A stretch of DNA of 60,810 nucleotides, from contig QIKY01000257.1 of the NCBI GenBank assembly GCA_003233175.1, positions 1 to 60,810 on the forward strand. Reading direction: 5' to 3'. The position numbers were made by a program, and so were the translations under genes. The DNA is from Planctomycetaceae bacterium (GTDB taxonomy: Bacteria; Planctomycetota; Planctomycetia; Pirellulales; Pirellulaceae). Shown piece after piece: positions 1 through 8,597 of the stretch (its first letter is position 1; each line of letters opens with the position of its first letter). Below the pieces are notes generated by a model, which saw only the letters and a program-made list of their open reading frames with translations, was not told the DNA's origin and made no database searches.

Positions 1-575
1 CATCATTCCGTTCCTCGAAACCACGAAAAATTGAGGAAATCATGCCAAACACCCCTTGCCAAAACCTCAGATGTCTCCGGGATAGGATTTCAGACGAACG
101 CCGCCGCTTGGATGACCTGCGGAGCCGGCGCCGAAAAAACTTATGTATAAACAACAGCTGTACTGGTTCAGCGGGACGTTGAGTCTGAGCGTGACAGAGC
201 CACCGATTAAAACAGAGCCAGCGATTAAATAGGGTTCTGTAGTGATTTTAACGGCGGCGTCTCCGCTGCGCCGCGCACGGCGGGGAAATTCGTAATCGTT
301 CGCGGCGCCGCGGAAAATTGCGATAACAATCCAGCCGACAGTTCAAAACCCGTGAACGTTTACTCTTCTTCTTTCGTGCTGTTCGTGTATTTCGTGGTTG
401 TAAAATGACCCCTGCGAAAAGACGGAACAAAAGAATTGCACCACGCAGGTCATCGCAAAAGGAACCACGAAAGGCACGAACAACACGAAAACGTTGACGG
501 CGGAAATCAGGCAGTTCTCCGTGCTCTCTGTGCAAAATGTTTTGGCCGGCGATAGACGAGACAAACCTCCTTAAA
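1..575. other. Intergenic stretch with an inverted repeat
   Basis: I see no convincing gene here. The stretch contains a 27-bp imperfect inverted repeat, 373-399 against 463-489 (24 of 27 positions pair), built of CACGAA-type words. A further AACCACGAAAA copy lies near position 19. It may form a hairpin beyond the 3' end of the minus-strand hydrolase gene, or belong to a dispersed palindromic family. Confidence 0.5.
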
Positions 576-1538
576 TTACGCCTCCGCCACGAATTGCGAA
601 CGAAGCACGCCGATCGATTCGATCGAGGCTTCGATTTTGTCGCCCGGTTTGAGGAAGTCGCCTGTTGTGGCGCCCACGCCGGCGGGCGTTCCGGTCGAGA
701 TAAGATCGCCGGGCTCGAGTGTCACGATATTCGAAATGAATTCCACCACCGCCGCCACGGGAAAAATCTGTTGGGCGGTGCTGGCGTCTTGTTTCATTTT
801 CCCGTTGACCTTCAACTGCATCTTCAATTTTTGTGGATCGGCTATGGAATCAGCCGCCACGATGCAAGGTCCACAGGGGCAGAAACTATCGTGCCATTTG
901 CCGTGCAGCCAATCGAAGAAGGCGTCTTTGGCGCGTTCTTTTCTTCCAGGATTGGGGCGAAACCTTCTGTTCGAGATGTCGTTGATCACCGTGTAGCCCG
1001 CGACATAACCCAGCGCATCGGCTTCACGCACCGCCTTGGCGCGGCGTCCAATCACGATCACAAGCTCTAATTCCCAGTCAATGGCGTCGGGCGAAATGGC
1101 CGGTATGGTCACGTCGGCGCCGGGGTTGGTGAGCGTTGTGGTGGGCGGCTTCATGAATACGTAGGGAAAAGTCTCGGCTCTTTCCGCCGCCACGCCGCCA
1201 CCCTCTTCAATGTGCTTGGCGTAATTGCCCGCCAACAAAAAGAGCTTGTTAGGACGCGCAATGGGCGTGAGCAGTTGGACGGCGCTGTGCGAAATTTGCG
1301 CCTCGCCGGCAAGACGTGCGCGATGATCGATCGCCCAGGCGAAAAGTTTGCCGGCTTCGGCGGCTGCCGCGCCATCGGGAGGCAGGAAGTCGATTAAATC
1401 GCCGCTACTAGGCAGTGAGGTTTTTTCACCGGTGGCGTCGGTATATGCCCGGGCGACGGCGTCGACCGGCAGCACGGCGTCGTCGGTATAAAAGCCAACC
1501 TGCACGGCGCCTTTCGATTCAAAACGGCAAATTCGCAT
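576..1538 (-). CDS. Fumarylacetoacetate hydrolase family protein
   Basis: A 320-residue cytosolic enzyme of the FAH superfamily, which hydrolyses or decarboxylates 2-oxo acids in aromatic or sugar degradation. The N-terminal third is the variable FAH cap. The catalytic part starts near residue 100 with NKLFLLAGNY. It contains the acidic metal-binding run DWELELVIVIG (about 150-160), NDIS (about 187), the CPCGP turn and LEPGDLISTGTPAGVG (about 270-290), all hallmark FAH segments. The start is preceded by GAGGATATCCCGCC, a usable ribosome site. It stands alone on the minus strand, so the substrate cannot be inferred from context; 2-hydroxyhepta-2,4-diene-1,7-dioate isomerase-type activity is one possibility. 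Confidence 0.88.
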   Translation of the reverse strand: MRICRFESKGAVQVGFYTDDAVLPVDAVARAYTDATGEKTSLPSSGDLIDFLPPDGAAAAEAGKLFAWAIDHRARLAGEAQISHSAVQLLTPIARPNKLFLLAGNYAKHIEEGGGVAAERAETFPYVFMKPPTTTLTNPGADVTIPAISPDAIDWELELVIVIGRRAKAVREADALGYVAGYTVINDISNRRFRPNPGRKERAKDAFFDWLHGKWHDSFCPCGPCIVAADSIADPQKLKMQLKVNGKMKQDASTAQQIFPVAAVVEFISNIVTLEPGDLISTGTPAGVGATTGDFLKPGDKIEASIESIGVLRSQFVAEA

Positions 1539-2045
1539 GGCGGGATATCCTCTATGAAAGGAAGGGCGTGGCGGGAGGTCTCAACACACCGGAATCTACT
1601 CCCCCGCAGCGGGCCATGCAAGCTGGCGCGAGCCGCCGCCGGCCATATCGTTCTCGGGTTGTGATGCCGCTCACGGTTGAAAATGGCACATTTATTCGTT
1701 TAACGGCAAGCCGCAGGCGGCTGTGTTTTTTGGCTTGCTCGAACGCGTTGGTTCAAAACGCAGTCGCCTTCGGCTGGCCGTTAAACGAGCTATTGCTAGC
1801 CGTGTGAAGTAGGTCTCGACGCGACCGGTCGCCCGAAGAACGCCCTGGGAAAAAACCACCGCCGCAACCTACCAGACGCCTGCAATAGGCTTTGACTCGT
1901 GGTACAATAGACGCCTTGAATTCTCGGCGGTTCATGCGCCGCCTTTGACGAATCCTCTCCTTACAAATTCCCACCCAACACCAGCCGCCTGCCGGACGAG
2001 CCCTTGCTCGAAGCCCGAGTGCGGCCAACCTCTAGGAATCGAATC
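1539..2045. other. Intergenic stretch between divergent genes
   Basis: About 500 bases between the FAH-family gene (minus) and the FKBP gene (plus). It holds the 91-nt palindromic element described separately at 1697-1787. Promoters of both genes must lie here, but I could not pick out a convincing -35/-10 pair. Confidence 0.5.
1697..1787. repeat. 91-nt palindromic repeat, copy 1
   Basis: The ends are CGTTTAACGGCAAGCC and the reverse complement GGCTGGCCGTTAAACG, so the element folds into one long imperfect hairpin. An element of the same 91-nt length with nearly the same arms occurs at 19396-19486, and a lone arm remnant lies near 36097. The loop of this copy contains AACGCGTTGG. It resembles REP/BIME-type or MITE-type elements. 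Confidence 0.8.
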
Positions 2046-2767
2046 ATGAAATTCTCCCACTGGATGTTTGTGTTTTTTCTCATGGCGCCTGTGGTCGCCT
2101 CGGCACAAAACGAACTCCCCGGCAAAGGCCCCGCCGAAGCGCCGCTCAAAACGCTCCGCGATAAAGCAAGTTACGGCATCGGCCTCAACATTGCCGCCAG
2201 TCTGAAAAGCCAAGGGGCGGAAGTCGATCCACGGCTCCTCGTTCGCGGACTGCTCGATGCATTGGAAGGCCGCAAGCCGTTGCTCACCAACGCCGAACTA
2301 CGCACCGTGATGACCAATTACGGCGCCGAAATGGAAGCCAAACAGATTGCGGCGGCCAAGGCGGCCGGCGGTAAAAACCGGCAGGCCGGGATCGCCTTTC
2401 TGGAAGCCAACAAGAAAAAGCCCGGCGTGATCGTGCTACCCAGCGGTTTGCAATACAAAATTCTCAAACGCGGCACGGGGCGAACTCCCAAAGCATCCGA
2501 CACCGTCACCACCCACTACCACGGAACGCAACGCTCATCGACGGCACCGTGTTCGATAGCTCGTACGAACGCAAGCAACCGGCGAGCTTTCCCGTCAATG
2601 GCGTCATTCGCGGTTGGACGGAAGCGCTGCAACTGATGAAAGCCGGCGACAAGTGGCAACTCTTCATCCCCTCGGAATTGGCCTACGGCGCCAATCCTCG
2701 TCCCGGCGGACCGATTGGTCCACACGCCGTGCTTATTTTCGACATTGAACTTTTGAAGGTTAAATAG
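2046..2767 (+). pseudogene. FKBP-type peptidyl-prolyl isomerase, frameshifted
   Basis: Secreted FKBP-type prolyl isomerase: signal peptide (MKFSHWMFVFFLMAPVVASA), an FKBP N-terminal dimerisation region, then the PPIase domain. The first frame runs from ATG 2046 through [15 protein letters not shown] and VTTHYHGT. It then loses homology after position 2524 and stops at 2636. The FKBP core continues in another frame with [39 protein letters not shown] and [19 protein letters not shown], ending at 2767. The switch lies at an exact tandem duplication of AACGC (2525-2534). Removing one copy restores a single frame of about 238 residues. It is either a recent mutation, an assembly error or a reversible slip. 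Confidence 0.85.
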
Positions 2768-2792
2768 AGACGCCGGTAAATAGAGGTGTAAG

Positions 2793-5099
2793 ATGTTGAA
2801 GCGAAGTTCGTTGCGTTGCAGGGCGTTACTGGGTCGGGCGTTGCCGCCAGCGATATTCGCGTTGACGACGTTGCTGACGATGTTGCTCGCGACGCCTTCA
2901 TTCGCAGCGGCGCCGCCGGTTGTGGTGGTGGTCGGAAAAGACGCCCCGGAGCTGGAGCAATTCGCCGCCAGCGAACTTGCCTCGCAGTTCCGCCGTCTGT
3001 TTGAGGTCGATGTTTCGATCGAAAACTCGGCGAGCGCCCATGCGGCGGAAAAATCTTCCGCCGTCGTTTATATCGGCCGTCCGGCGACGAATCCGGCCAT
3101 CAAGGCGCTCACGCTCAAGCAGCAAGGCGTCGACATCTGGCCTCGACTATCCGACCAAGGCCTGGTTTTGCGGAGCGTTGAAGTAGACGGCAAACCGGGT
3201 TTGATTGTCGGCGGCGGAAGTCCGAAAGCAACGCTATGGGGTGTTTACGAATTAGGGCGGCGGTTCGGCATCCGCTACTTGCTGCGGGAAGATATCTACC
3301 CCGATGCGCCGCAAGCGTTTGATCTTTCGGGCATGGCCGTGGTGCAAGAACCGGAGCTACGCGTTCGCACTTGGCGAACCATTAACGATTTCGCCATTGG
3401 GGCGGAGTCTTGGCCGCTGGCCGATCATAAACGACTGCTGGGCCAGTTGGCCAAAATGAAGTTCAACCGGCTGATGTTGTCGATCTATCCTTGGCAGCCG
3501 TTTGTGCATTACGAAGTTCGCGGCGTCGCCAAAAAAACGGGCATGCTTTGGTTCGGCGAGGAATACCCTATTCCGCGCGACGCTCCAGGCCGCACCGCAT
3601 TGCGCGGCGTCGTGACGGGTGAAAGGGCGCTCTTCACCAACCCTGATTTTGCCGGCAAGAACACTTACGAAGAAATGACGCAGGCGGGCGTGGCGCACGC
3701 CAGCGGCATCATGGCTGAGGCGCAGCGGCTCGGAATGTCGGTGGGAATTTCGATTTCACCACTGGAATTCCCGCGTGAATTCGCCAAATTATTGGGCGGA
3801 ACGCAAGCACGCGGCATCAACGGCCTTGTGACCGCGCCCGGCGCCAAACAAAAATTCAACGATCCGCTTTTGAAGGAGATGGTCGCGGCCAAAATACGGG
3901 CCTACCTCCAGACGTATCCGCACGTTGATTCGCTTTACCTCACGCTGCCAGAATTCCCCGATTGGGACGCCGACGTCGAGCAAGCGTGGTCCGCCTTGAC
4001 GCCGCGTCTGGGCGGCGACGCCCCGCAACTGAGCACTCTGCTAAAGGCCGCCGCCGAACGGCGCCTCTTCGCCAACGGCCAGCGGGGCGTCAACTCCTTA
4101 AAGGGAAATGTTGTTGCGTTGGCGTTTTTGAACGAACTCTTCCAAGACTCCAGCCTTCTGGAACGCCCCGACGGCAAGCGCTCTAATGGCAAGCGCGTCG
4201 ACCTGATTCTGACCGCCATCGATCCCGAACTTTTTCCGTACCTGGATAAAATCCTACCCGCCGACGCCGGCACGTTGCACTTTATCGATTATACGGCCCG
4301 CCGGGTCGCGGAAAATCAAGAGTATCTATTGCGTGTTCCGGCCGACAAAGTGCGCAGCAGTCTGATTCTCACCATGGCCGACGACAACGTCGGCGTGCTC
4401 TCGCAAGCCACCACGCGCCGTTTGGAATCGCTCGTCAACGCATTGCGCAAAAACAACTGGGAAGGTTTTTCCACACGCTATTGGATGCTCGCCGAACTCG
4501 ACCCCGCCGTGCATTATCTGTCGCTCGCTTCGTGGGACGAACAAACCACCGCCCACAGCGCCCACGACGACCTCTTCACCACCATTACCGGCAAGCAATC
4601 CATTTCCGACCGACTCTGGCGCGGCTTTGGGCAGATCGAACAAGCCACCGAATTGATCGACCAGAATAATTTGGGGTTCGGTTTTCCCGTTCCCGGCATG
4701 TTGATGAAACACTACCAACCGACACCCGCGCCCAAATGGCTCGACGAGCTGAACGAGCATTACACGCAAGCGATGATCGAGTTCTATCGCAGCCATGGAG
4801 CGGCGCACCCGCGTTCCCAGCGCCTGTTGTTCTATTGGGCCAAACGAAGCGAATACGTGTTGGAATACCTGGCGGCCGTGAAAGAGGTCCGAGAAGCCGC
4901 GATAGCTCGCCAGCAAGGAGATGCAGATCAAACCCTCGAACATTTCGAGACCGCCATTGAGCAACTCTACAACGCGCTGGACACCCTCAGCGACATCGCC
5001 CAAGACCAAAGCGACCGTGGGTTAATCGCGGTGCTCAACGCGTATGCCTACCGCCCGCTGCTGGCCGAATTCGAAAAAGTGGAAGCCGAGCAAGAGTAG
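2793..5099 (+). CDS. Secreted glycoside hydrolase-like protein (GH67/GH20-type N-terminal domain)
   Basis: A 768-residue exported protein. Residues 1-38 are a signal peptide ending in PSFAAA. Residues 42-160 look like the alpha/beta domain found before GH20/GH67/GH115 catalytic barrels (VVVVVGKDAPELEQFAASEL, LIVGGGSPKATLWGVYELG, GIRYLL). A barrel-like region follows with KFNRLMLSIYPWQPF, a sequence of the kind that carries catalytic acids in alpha-glucuronidase-like enzymes. The remainder (about 400-768) is helical. GAGGTG precedes the start. The gene lies 25 bases after the FKBP gene and may be co-transcribed. The family assignment is by domain style; the substrate (plant or algal polysaccharide) is inferred. 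Confidence 0.72.
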   Translation: MLKRSSLRCRALLGRALPPAIFALTTLLTMLLATPSFAAAPPVVVVVGKDAPELEQFAASELASQFRRLFEVDVSIENSASAHAAEKSSAVVYIGRPATNPAIKALTLKQQGVDIWPRLSDQGLVLRSVEVDGKPGLIVGGGSPKATLWGVYELGRRFGIRYLLREDIYPDAPQAFDLSGMAVVQEPELRVRTWRTINDFAIGAESWPLADHKRLLGQLAKMKFNRLMLSIYPWQPFVHYEVRGVAKKTGMLWFGEEYPIPRDAPGRTALRGVVTGERALFTNPDFAGKNTYEEMTQAGVAHASGIMAEAQRLGMSVGISISPLEFPREFAKLLGGTQARGINGLVTAPGAKQKFNDPLLKEMVAAKIRAYLQTYPHVDSLYLTLPEFPDWDADVEQAWSALTPRLGGDAPQLSTLLKAAAERRLFANGQRGVNSLKGNVVALAFLNELFQDSSLLERPDGKRSNGKRVDLILTAIDPELFPYLDKILPADAGTLHFIDYTARRVAENQEYLLRVPADKVRSSLILTMADDNVGVLSQATTRRLESLVNALRKNNWEGFSTRYWMLAELDPAVHYLSLASWDEQTTAHSAHDDLFTTITGKQSISDRLWRGFGQIEQATELIDQNNLGFGFPVPGMLMKHYQPTPAPKWLDELNEHYTQAMIEFYRSHGAAHPRSQRLLFYWAKRSEYVLEYLAAVKEVREAAIARQQGDADQTLEHFETAIEQLYNALDTLSDIAQDQSDRGLIAVLNAYAYRPLLAEFEKVEAEQE

Positions 5100-5789
5100 G
5101 CGCGCACACATTCATGCCTCAGCATGTTTTTCCGCGCCGTTGGAGTTCATGCTTCAGCATGTTTTGAAGCCCCCTACAGAAGAAAACATGCTCAAGCATG
5201 AACTCCAACGGTGTGCTCCCGCCGCCGCAAAAGGCGTGACATGGCGATCTCCCGCCCGGGAAACAGAAAAAAGAGAACAAAATACTCGCTTTTTCTAAAG
5301 TTCCCAATTTGACATCGCTCAACCGTGACATAGGTTTTTAATGCACGGGGACGATGTTGTTCGGAACCGGGCCGCGAGTTCTGCTCGCGTGCTGCTTGTT
5401 TTCCTTTCTACTCAGCGGTCGCATTGTTTTTCTTTGTTTCCGTTTGAGTGTTGGGCAAGACATGCGGTATTGGTCTGCCGCCTCACATTCTTGATAAAGG
5501 CAATCCGTCTGAAAGGGCGAGAGCGCAAAGCCAAGGACCGTCTCTCTCAGGAGCGATGGCAGCCGGGCTGCCAAAGGGATGCTAGTCGTTGAACGCTCGT
5601 TTGTGTTCCTCCGACCAAATTCACCAAGGCACATCAGAAGAGGCGCGTTGGTATTGGTATTTGGGGTTTTGTCTGTCGTGATGCAGACCCGTGTCGCTTG
5701 TCGGCGCAGGCAGACGGCCCCTGGTAGTGTTTTCTCGCGTTATTCGTGCAATGGAGCGCGAATCGCGGGAACTATTCGGAGGAAGAAGA
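5100..5789. other. Intergenic stretch before the pilus locus
   Basis: About 690 bases with no convincing gene. It contains a strong inverted repeat at 5137-5211 (separate entry). A TTGACA hexamer at 5309 is followed 16 bases later by only a weak -10, TAGGTT, so a promoter is possible but unproven. The pilin gene follows after a GGAAGAAG ribosome site. Confidence 0.5.
5137..5211. repeat. 29-bp inverted repeat (terminator-like or REP)
   Basis: The arms at 5137-5165 and 5183-5211 are complementary except for one position and are separated by 17 bases. They read CCGTTGGAGTTCATGCTT and its complement. A third, partial copy of the inner words (TCATGCCTCAGCATGTTTTT) lies just upstream at 5112-5131. 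It sits about 40 bases after the glycosidase-like gene and could stop its transcription. Confidence 0.75.
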
Positions 5790-5966
5790 ATGAGAACTTT
5801 TGCTAAGAGCGTGCAACGTTTCCTCGTATCCGAAGATGGCCCGACTGCGGTTGAATACGCCGTCATGTTGGCGTTGATCGTGATTGTCTGCTTGACTGCC
5901 ATCCAGGCAATCGGCACCAACGCCAACGCCACGTTTACAGCGGTATCGGCACAGCTTGCCCAGTAA
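5790..5966 (+). CDS. flp: Flp-type pilin
   Basis: A 58-residue Flp/Fap-type type IVb pilin. The short basic leader (MRTFAKSVQRFLVSEDG) is followed by PTAVEYAVMLALIVIVCL, the typical hydrophobic pilin stretch with the Glu five residues into the mature part. The prepilin peptidase encoded 400 bases downstream would cut after the Gly. GGAAGAAG precedes the ATG. The protein is assembled by the Tad machinery into adhesive pili. A very stable hairpin follows the gene, as expected for a pilin message made in excess over the assembly genes. Confidence 0.93.
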   Translation: MRTFAKSVQRFLVSEDGPTAVEYAVMLALIVIVCLTAIQAIGTNANATFTAVSAQLAQ

Positions 5967-6037
5967 GCTGGAAACGAAACCAATGGCGGCCTGTTCGCGG
6001 CGTTGCGGCCGTGAAAGCATTTACCGTCTCAGTAATT

Positions 6038-6061
6038 CCCCCGGCGGTTCGCCGCCGGGGG
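6038..6061 (+). terminator. GC-rich hairpin with TTCG tetraloop
   Basis: CCCCCGGCGG, TTCG, then CCGCCGGGGG: a perfect 10-bp stem closed by a TTCG loop, 72 bases after the pilin stop. There is no T-run, so it is more likely a partial terminator or mRNA-stabilising 3' end than a full stop. Confidence 0.7.
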
Positions 6062-6118
6062 GATTCTGTCGTTTATATCGTGCTCATTGCCGCGAGACTT
6101 TATGGGGAGAATCGCCAG

Positions 6119-6229
6119 ATGTATCCAATCATACCGATTGAAACCATGTCGGGCGGCGTCGAGGTTTTGTGCTGTTTCTTTACCGCCGTGACTGCCTTCC
6201 TGGGCTACTTTGTCACGATGCGTTTTTAG
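6119..6229 (+). CDS. Small single-pass membrane protein
   Basis: A 36-residue open frame with one hydrophobic helix (VEVLCCFFTAVTAFLGYFV) and a short basic tail. GGGGAG lies nine bases before the ATG. It sits between the pilin and the prepilin peptidase in the same direction, so a role in the pilus locus is plausible. I do not recognise a family. Longer in-frame starts exist (6011), but they overlap the hairpin at 6038 and are less likely. Confidence 0.5.
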   Translation: MYPIIPIETMSGGVEVLCCFFTAVTAFLGYFVTMRF

Positions 6230-6364
6230 AACCCGCTTCCACAACGCCACAACAAATCAGCAATCCGCGCTGGGCGCATGGCCTGGCGTCTTTCGTTTAA
6301 GAGACCGCATCGTTTTTGAACGCCGCACGCCACCGCACGCGGCAAAACCCGGGGGGGAATAATA

Positions 6365-6949
6365 ATGGACACACTGAATTGGATCGGCGCCAGCGCGCTT
6401 GAAAACTGGCACGTATGGTTCGTCGCGATTGTTCTGATCGTGGCGGCCGTGATCGATGGCATCGAATTACGAGTGCCGAACTGGATCACGTTCCCGCTCA
6501 TTATCAGCGGTTGGGTTTACAGCGCGTCGGCGTCCTGGGCGGCTGGCGACGGCGTTTTGGTGGGATTGTATTGGAGTTTCATCGGCACGGCGGTCGGACT
6601 GGCTCTGCTGATGCCCGCTTACGCGATCGGCGGAATGGGCGCCGGCGATGTCAAGCTGTTGGCCGGCGTGGGCGCCTGGATGCACGGCGAACACACTTTT
6701 TACGCCTTTTGTCTGACGGCTGTCGTGGGCGCCGTGTTGGCGGTCGGGATGGCGGCTCGTAACAAAGCACTGAAAAAACATACAGCTCAGGCGAAGATGA
6801 TCTTGGCGGAAATCGCCACCATTCGAGATCCTCGCCAACTTTCGGAAATTGCCGCGGAGCGAAAAAGCTCGATGCTTCTGCTGCCCTACGGAATTCCAAT
6901 CGCGATTGGCTCAATTGCCTATTTTGCCTGGGTTGGACTTTTGGTCTGA
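6365..6949 (+). CDS. cpaA: Prepilin peptidase (TadV/CpaA, A24 family)
   Basis: A 194-residue polytopic inner-membrane aspartic protease that removes the leader of Flp pilin. The two catalytic aspartates sit in the expected places: VIDGIELRVPNWIT near residue 30 and GMGAGDVKLLAGVGAW near residue 90. Five or six hydrophobic helices are visible. A cytoplasmic-looking insert (about 135-165, KKHTAQAKMILAEI) precedes the last helix. It belongs to the Flp locus. Confidence 0.93.
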   Translation: MDTLNWIGASALENWHVWFVAIVLIVAAVIDGIELRVPNWITFPLIISGWVYSASASWAAGDGVLVGLYWSFIGTAVGLALLMPAYAIGGMGAGDVKLLAGVGAWMHGEHTFYAFCLTAVVGAVLAVGMAARNKALKKHTAQAKMILAEIATIRDPRQLSEIAAERKSSMLLLPYGIPIAIGSIAYFAWVGLLV

Positions 6950-7414
6950 TAACCTAGGTGGAATGGCGGCGGTGTAACGCTTAAGCGACCTGTAAGGAAT
7001 TCGCTGACCTTAACAAGCGTTCGCTACGGCCTGGAGAAGATCTACTGAATATACCGAACAAAACGACGGGCAGGCGACTGGTGCGTCTTGCGGTGCGACT
7101 CTAACGGTCGCTAGGAATTTGTCCGGTAATGCGGCGTGTGGCGAAGTTGTCGTTGTTTCGGCATCGTTTCCGTTTGATCAAGTGCGATGGCTGCTATCGC
7201 CAATGTCTGTAAGGGAGATCACGTTCGGTCGTATCGGCGTCGTTGCGCCGTGAGTGCGTCGCCACCGTGAGTGTTTTGCCGCCGTGAGTGTTTTGCCACC
7301 GTGAGTGTTTTGCTAGTCAAGGTTTTACAGCACAGCGACATCCGGTATTGCCCGTAATACCGACTGTTTGGGAAAGGCGGAGTGTTTTCCCGGCTGTTAC
7401 CACAGAGGTTTATT
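6950..7414. other. Intergenic stretch before cpaB
   Basis: About 460 bases without a convincing gene. It contains a four-unit 17-bp tandem repeat (7245-7312, separate entry). The gap splits the pilin/peptidase genes from the CpaB-secretin-TadZ genes and probably contains a second promoter. Confidence 0.5.
7245..7312 (+). repeat. 17-bp tandem repeat, four units
   Basis: Units read CCACCGTGAGTGTTTTG at 7262, 7279 (one change) and 7296. A degenerate fourth unit precedes them at 7245. The array lies 100 bases before the cpaB start, a place where copy-number change could alter expression. Confidence 0.85.
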
Positions 7415-8455
7415 ATGCGAGCTAAATCCATTTTGCTTATCGCGGTCGCTCTTGGTTGCGGCACGGTCGCCTCGATTGGCATTAGCCAAGTCATTAACCG
7501 CCCGAAAGGCGGCCAAAAGGTCGAAACCCAGAAAATCTTCGTCGCGATTCAGGATATTGATATCCGCGAACCACTCAACGCCCAGAACCTCCAGTTGGAG
7601 GAATGGCCCAAAAACCGCATTCCCGATGGCGCCATTGTCGATTTGGAACAAGTCGAAGGACGTTTCACGCGTCAACGGTTGTATCAAGGCGAACCCATTC
7701 TGGAAAAGAAACTCATGGGGAAAGACGGCGCCGGCAGCCCCGACACCCTCATTCCCGATGGCTTCCGTGTGACGTCGGTAAAAGTAAATGCCGCCTCCGC
7801 GGCAAGCGGTTTCATTTTGCCGGGCTCGCGCGTCGATGTGCTGCTCTTCGTGAAGAAGGGAAAAGAGATCTCCCAGACCGTCGTCAAGACGATTCTGCGT
7901 AACGTTCGCGTGTTCGGCGTGGACCAAAAAACCGAACGCGCCATCGACGACGAAGGCAACTCGATCGACGCCAAAACAATCACCTTGTTGGTTTCGCCCG
8001 AGCAAGTGGAGAAACTCACCTTGGCGGTGGCGGTGGGTTCGATCGAACTCTCGTTGCGCCCGCCGGCCGACGAATCCGCCGATCAAAAAAGCAGCGAAGC
8101 CCGAGGAGAAACACTGGCCGATTTGCTGCAAGGGTCCGCCCCGAATACTGATCCCCGGAAAGGCGCCAAACAGCCGCCCGGCGATTTCCTGGCCTTTCTC
8201 GACAAACAACCAGAGCCGACGCAGGCGGCGCCAGAGCCGCAATCCACTCTCAACGGATCGCGCATGGCTATCGTGACCCCCGACGGTGTCACTTATTATC
8301 GATTCGATGAAAAAAGCGGCAAGCCGGTTTTGGTGACCGGCGACGAGTTGCGCCAGAGCACTCCCAAGAAAAAGAGTTCGAAGAAAAAATCGTCCAAGAA
8401 AAGTAAGTCGTCGAAAGAAGCTCCTAAGAAAAGCAAGTCGTCGAAAGAAAATTGA
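7415..8455 (+). CDS. cpaB: Flp pilus assembly protein CpaB/RcpC
   Basis: 346 residues. An N-terminal membrane anchor (residues 4-24, ILLIAVALGCGTVASIGISQ) is followed by a SAF domain (about 45-110, containing IQDIDIREPLNAQNLQLEEW). The conserved CpaB core follows, with GFRVTSVKVNAASAASGFILPGSRVDVLLF split across residues 118-150 and VSPEQVEKLTLAVAVGSIEL (about 190-215). The C-terminus is a lysine/serine-rich tail (KKKSSKKKSSKKSK). CpaB acts with the secretin in the periplasm to form the pilus channel. AGAGG precedes the chosen ATG; an in-frame earlier start (7382) would disrupt the signal anchor. Confidence 0.92.
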   Translation: MRAKSILLIAVALGCGTVASIGISQVINRPKGGQKVETQKIFVAIQDIDIREPLNAQNLQLEEWPKNRIPDGAIVDLEQVEGRFTRQRLYQGEPILEKKLMGKDGAGSPDTLIPDGFRVTSVKVNAASAASGFILPGSRVDVLLFVKKGKEISQTVVKTILRNVRVFGVDQKTERAIDDEGNSIDAKTITLLVSPEQVEKLTLAVAVGSIELSLRPPADESADQKSSEARGETLADLLQGSAPNTDPRKGAKQPPGDFLAFLDKQPEPTQAAPEPQSTLNGSRMAIVTPDGVTYYRFDEKSGKPVLVTGDELRQSTPKKKSSKKKSSKKSKSSKEAPKKSKSSKEN

Positions 8456-8521
8456 AGTAAGTTCTACGAATAATCGGCGAAAGACGATGAGGATGTCGCC
8501 TTCGCCAATGATGATTCGTAA

Positions 8522-8549
8522 CGCCACGATCTCATCAACGATCGTGGCG
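8522..8549 (+). terminator. Hairpin between cpaB and cpaC
   Basis: CGCCACGATC, an eight-base loop, then GATCGTGGCG: a perfect 10-bp stem in the 140-base gap. There is no T-run. It may be an RNA-processing or attenuation site separating cpaB from the secretin gene. Confidence 0.6.
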
Positions 8550-8597
8550 CGCGGCAAGGATATACGAGCGTAACGGAACAGCGCAAGGAAGACACGG

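Noticed and set aside
5309..5337. Sigma-70 promoter with TTGACA
   Set aside because: The -10 region (TAGGTT) is weak and the nearest gene is about 450 bases away, so I did not list it as a feature.
7245..7312. CRISPR array
   Set aside because: The 17-bp units are contiguous with no spacers and no cas genes are present.
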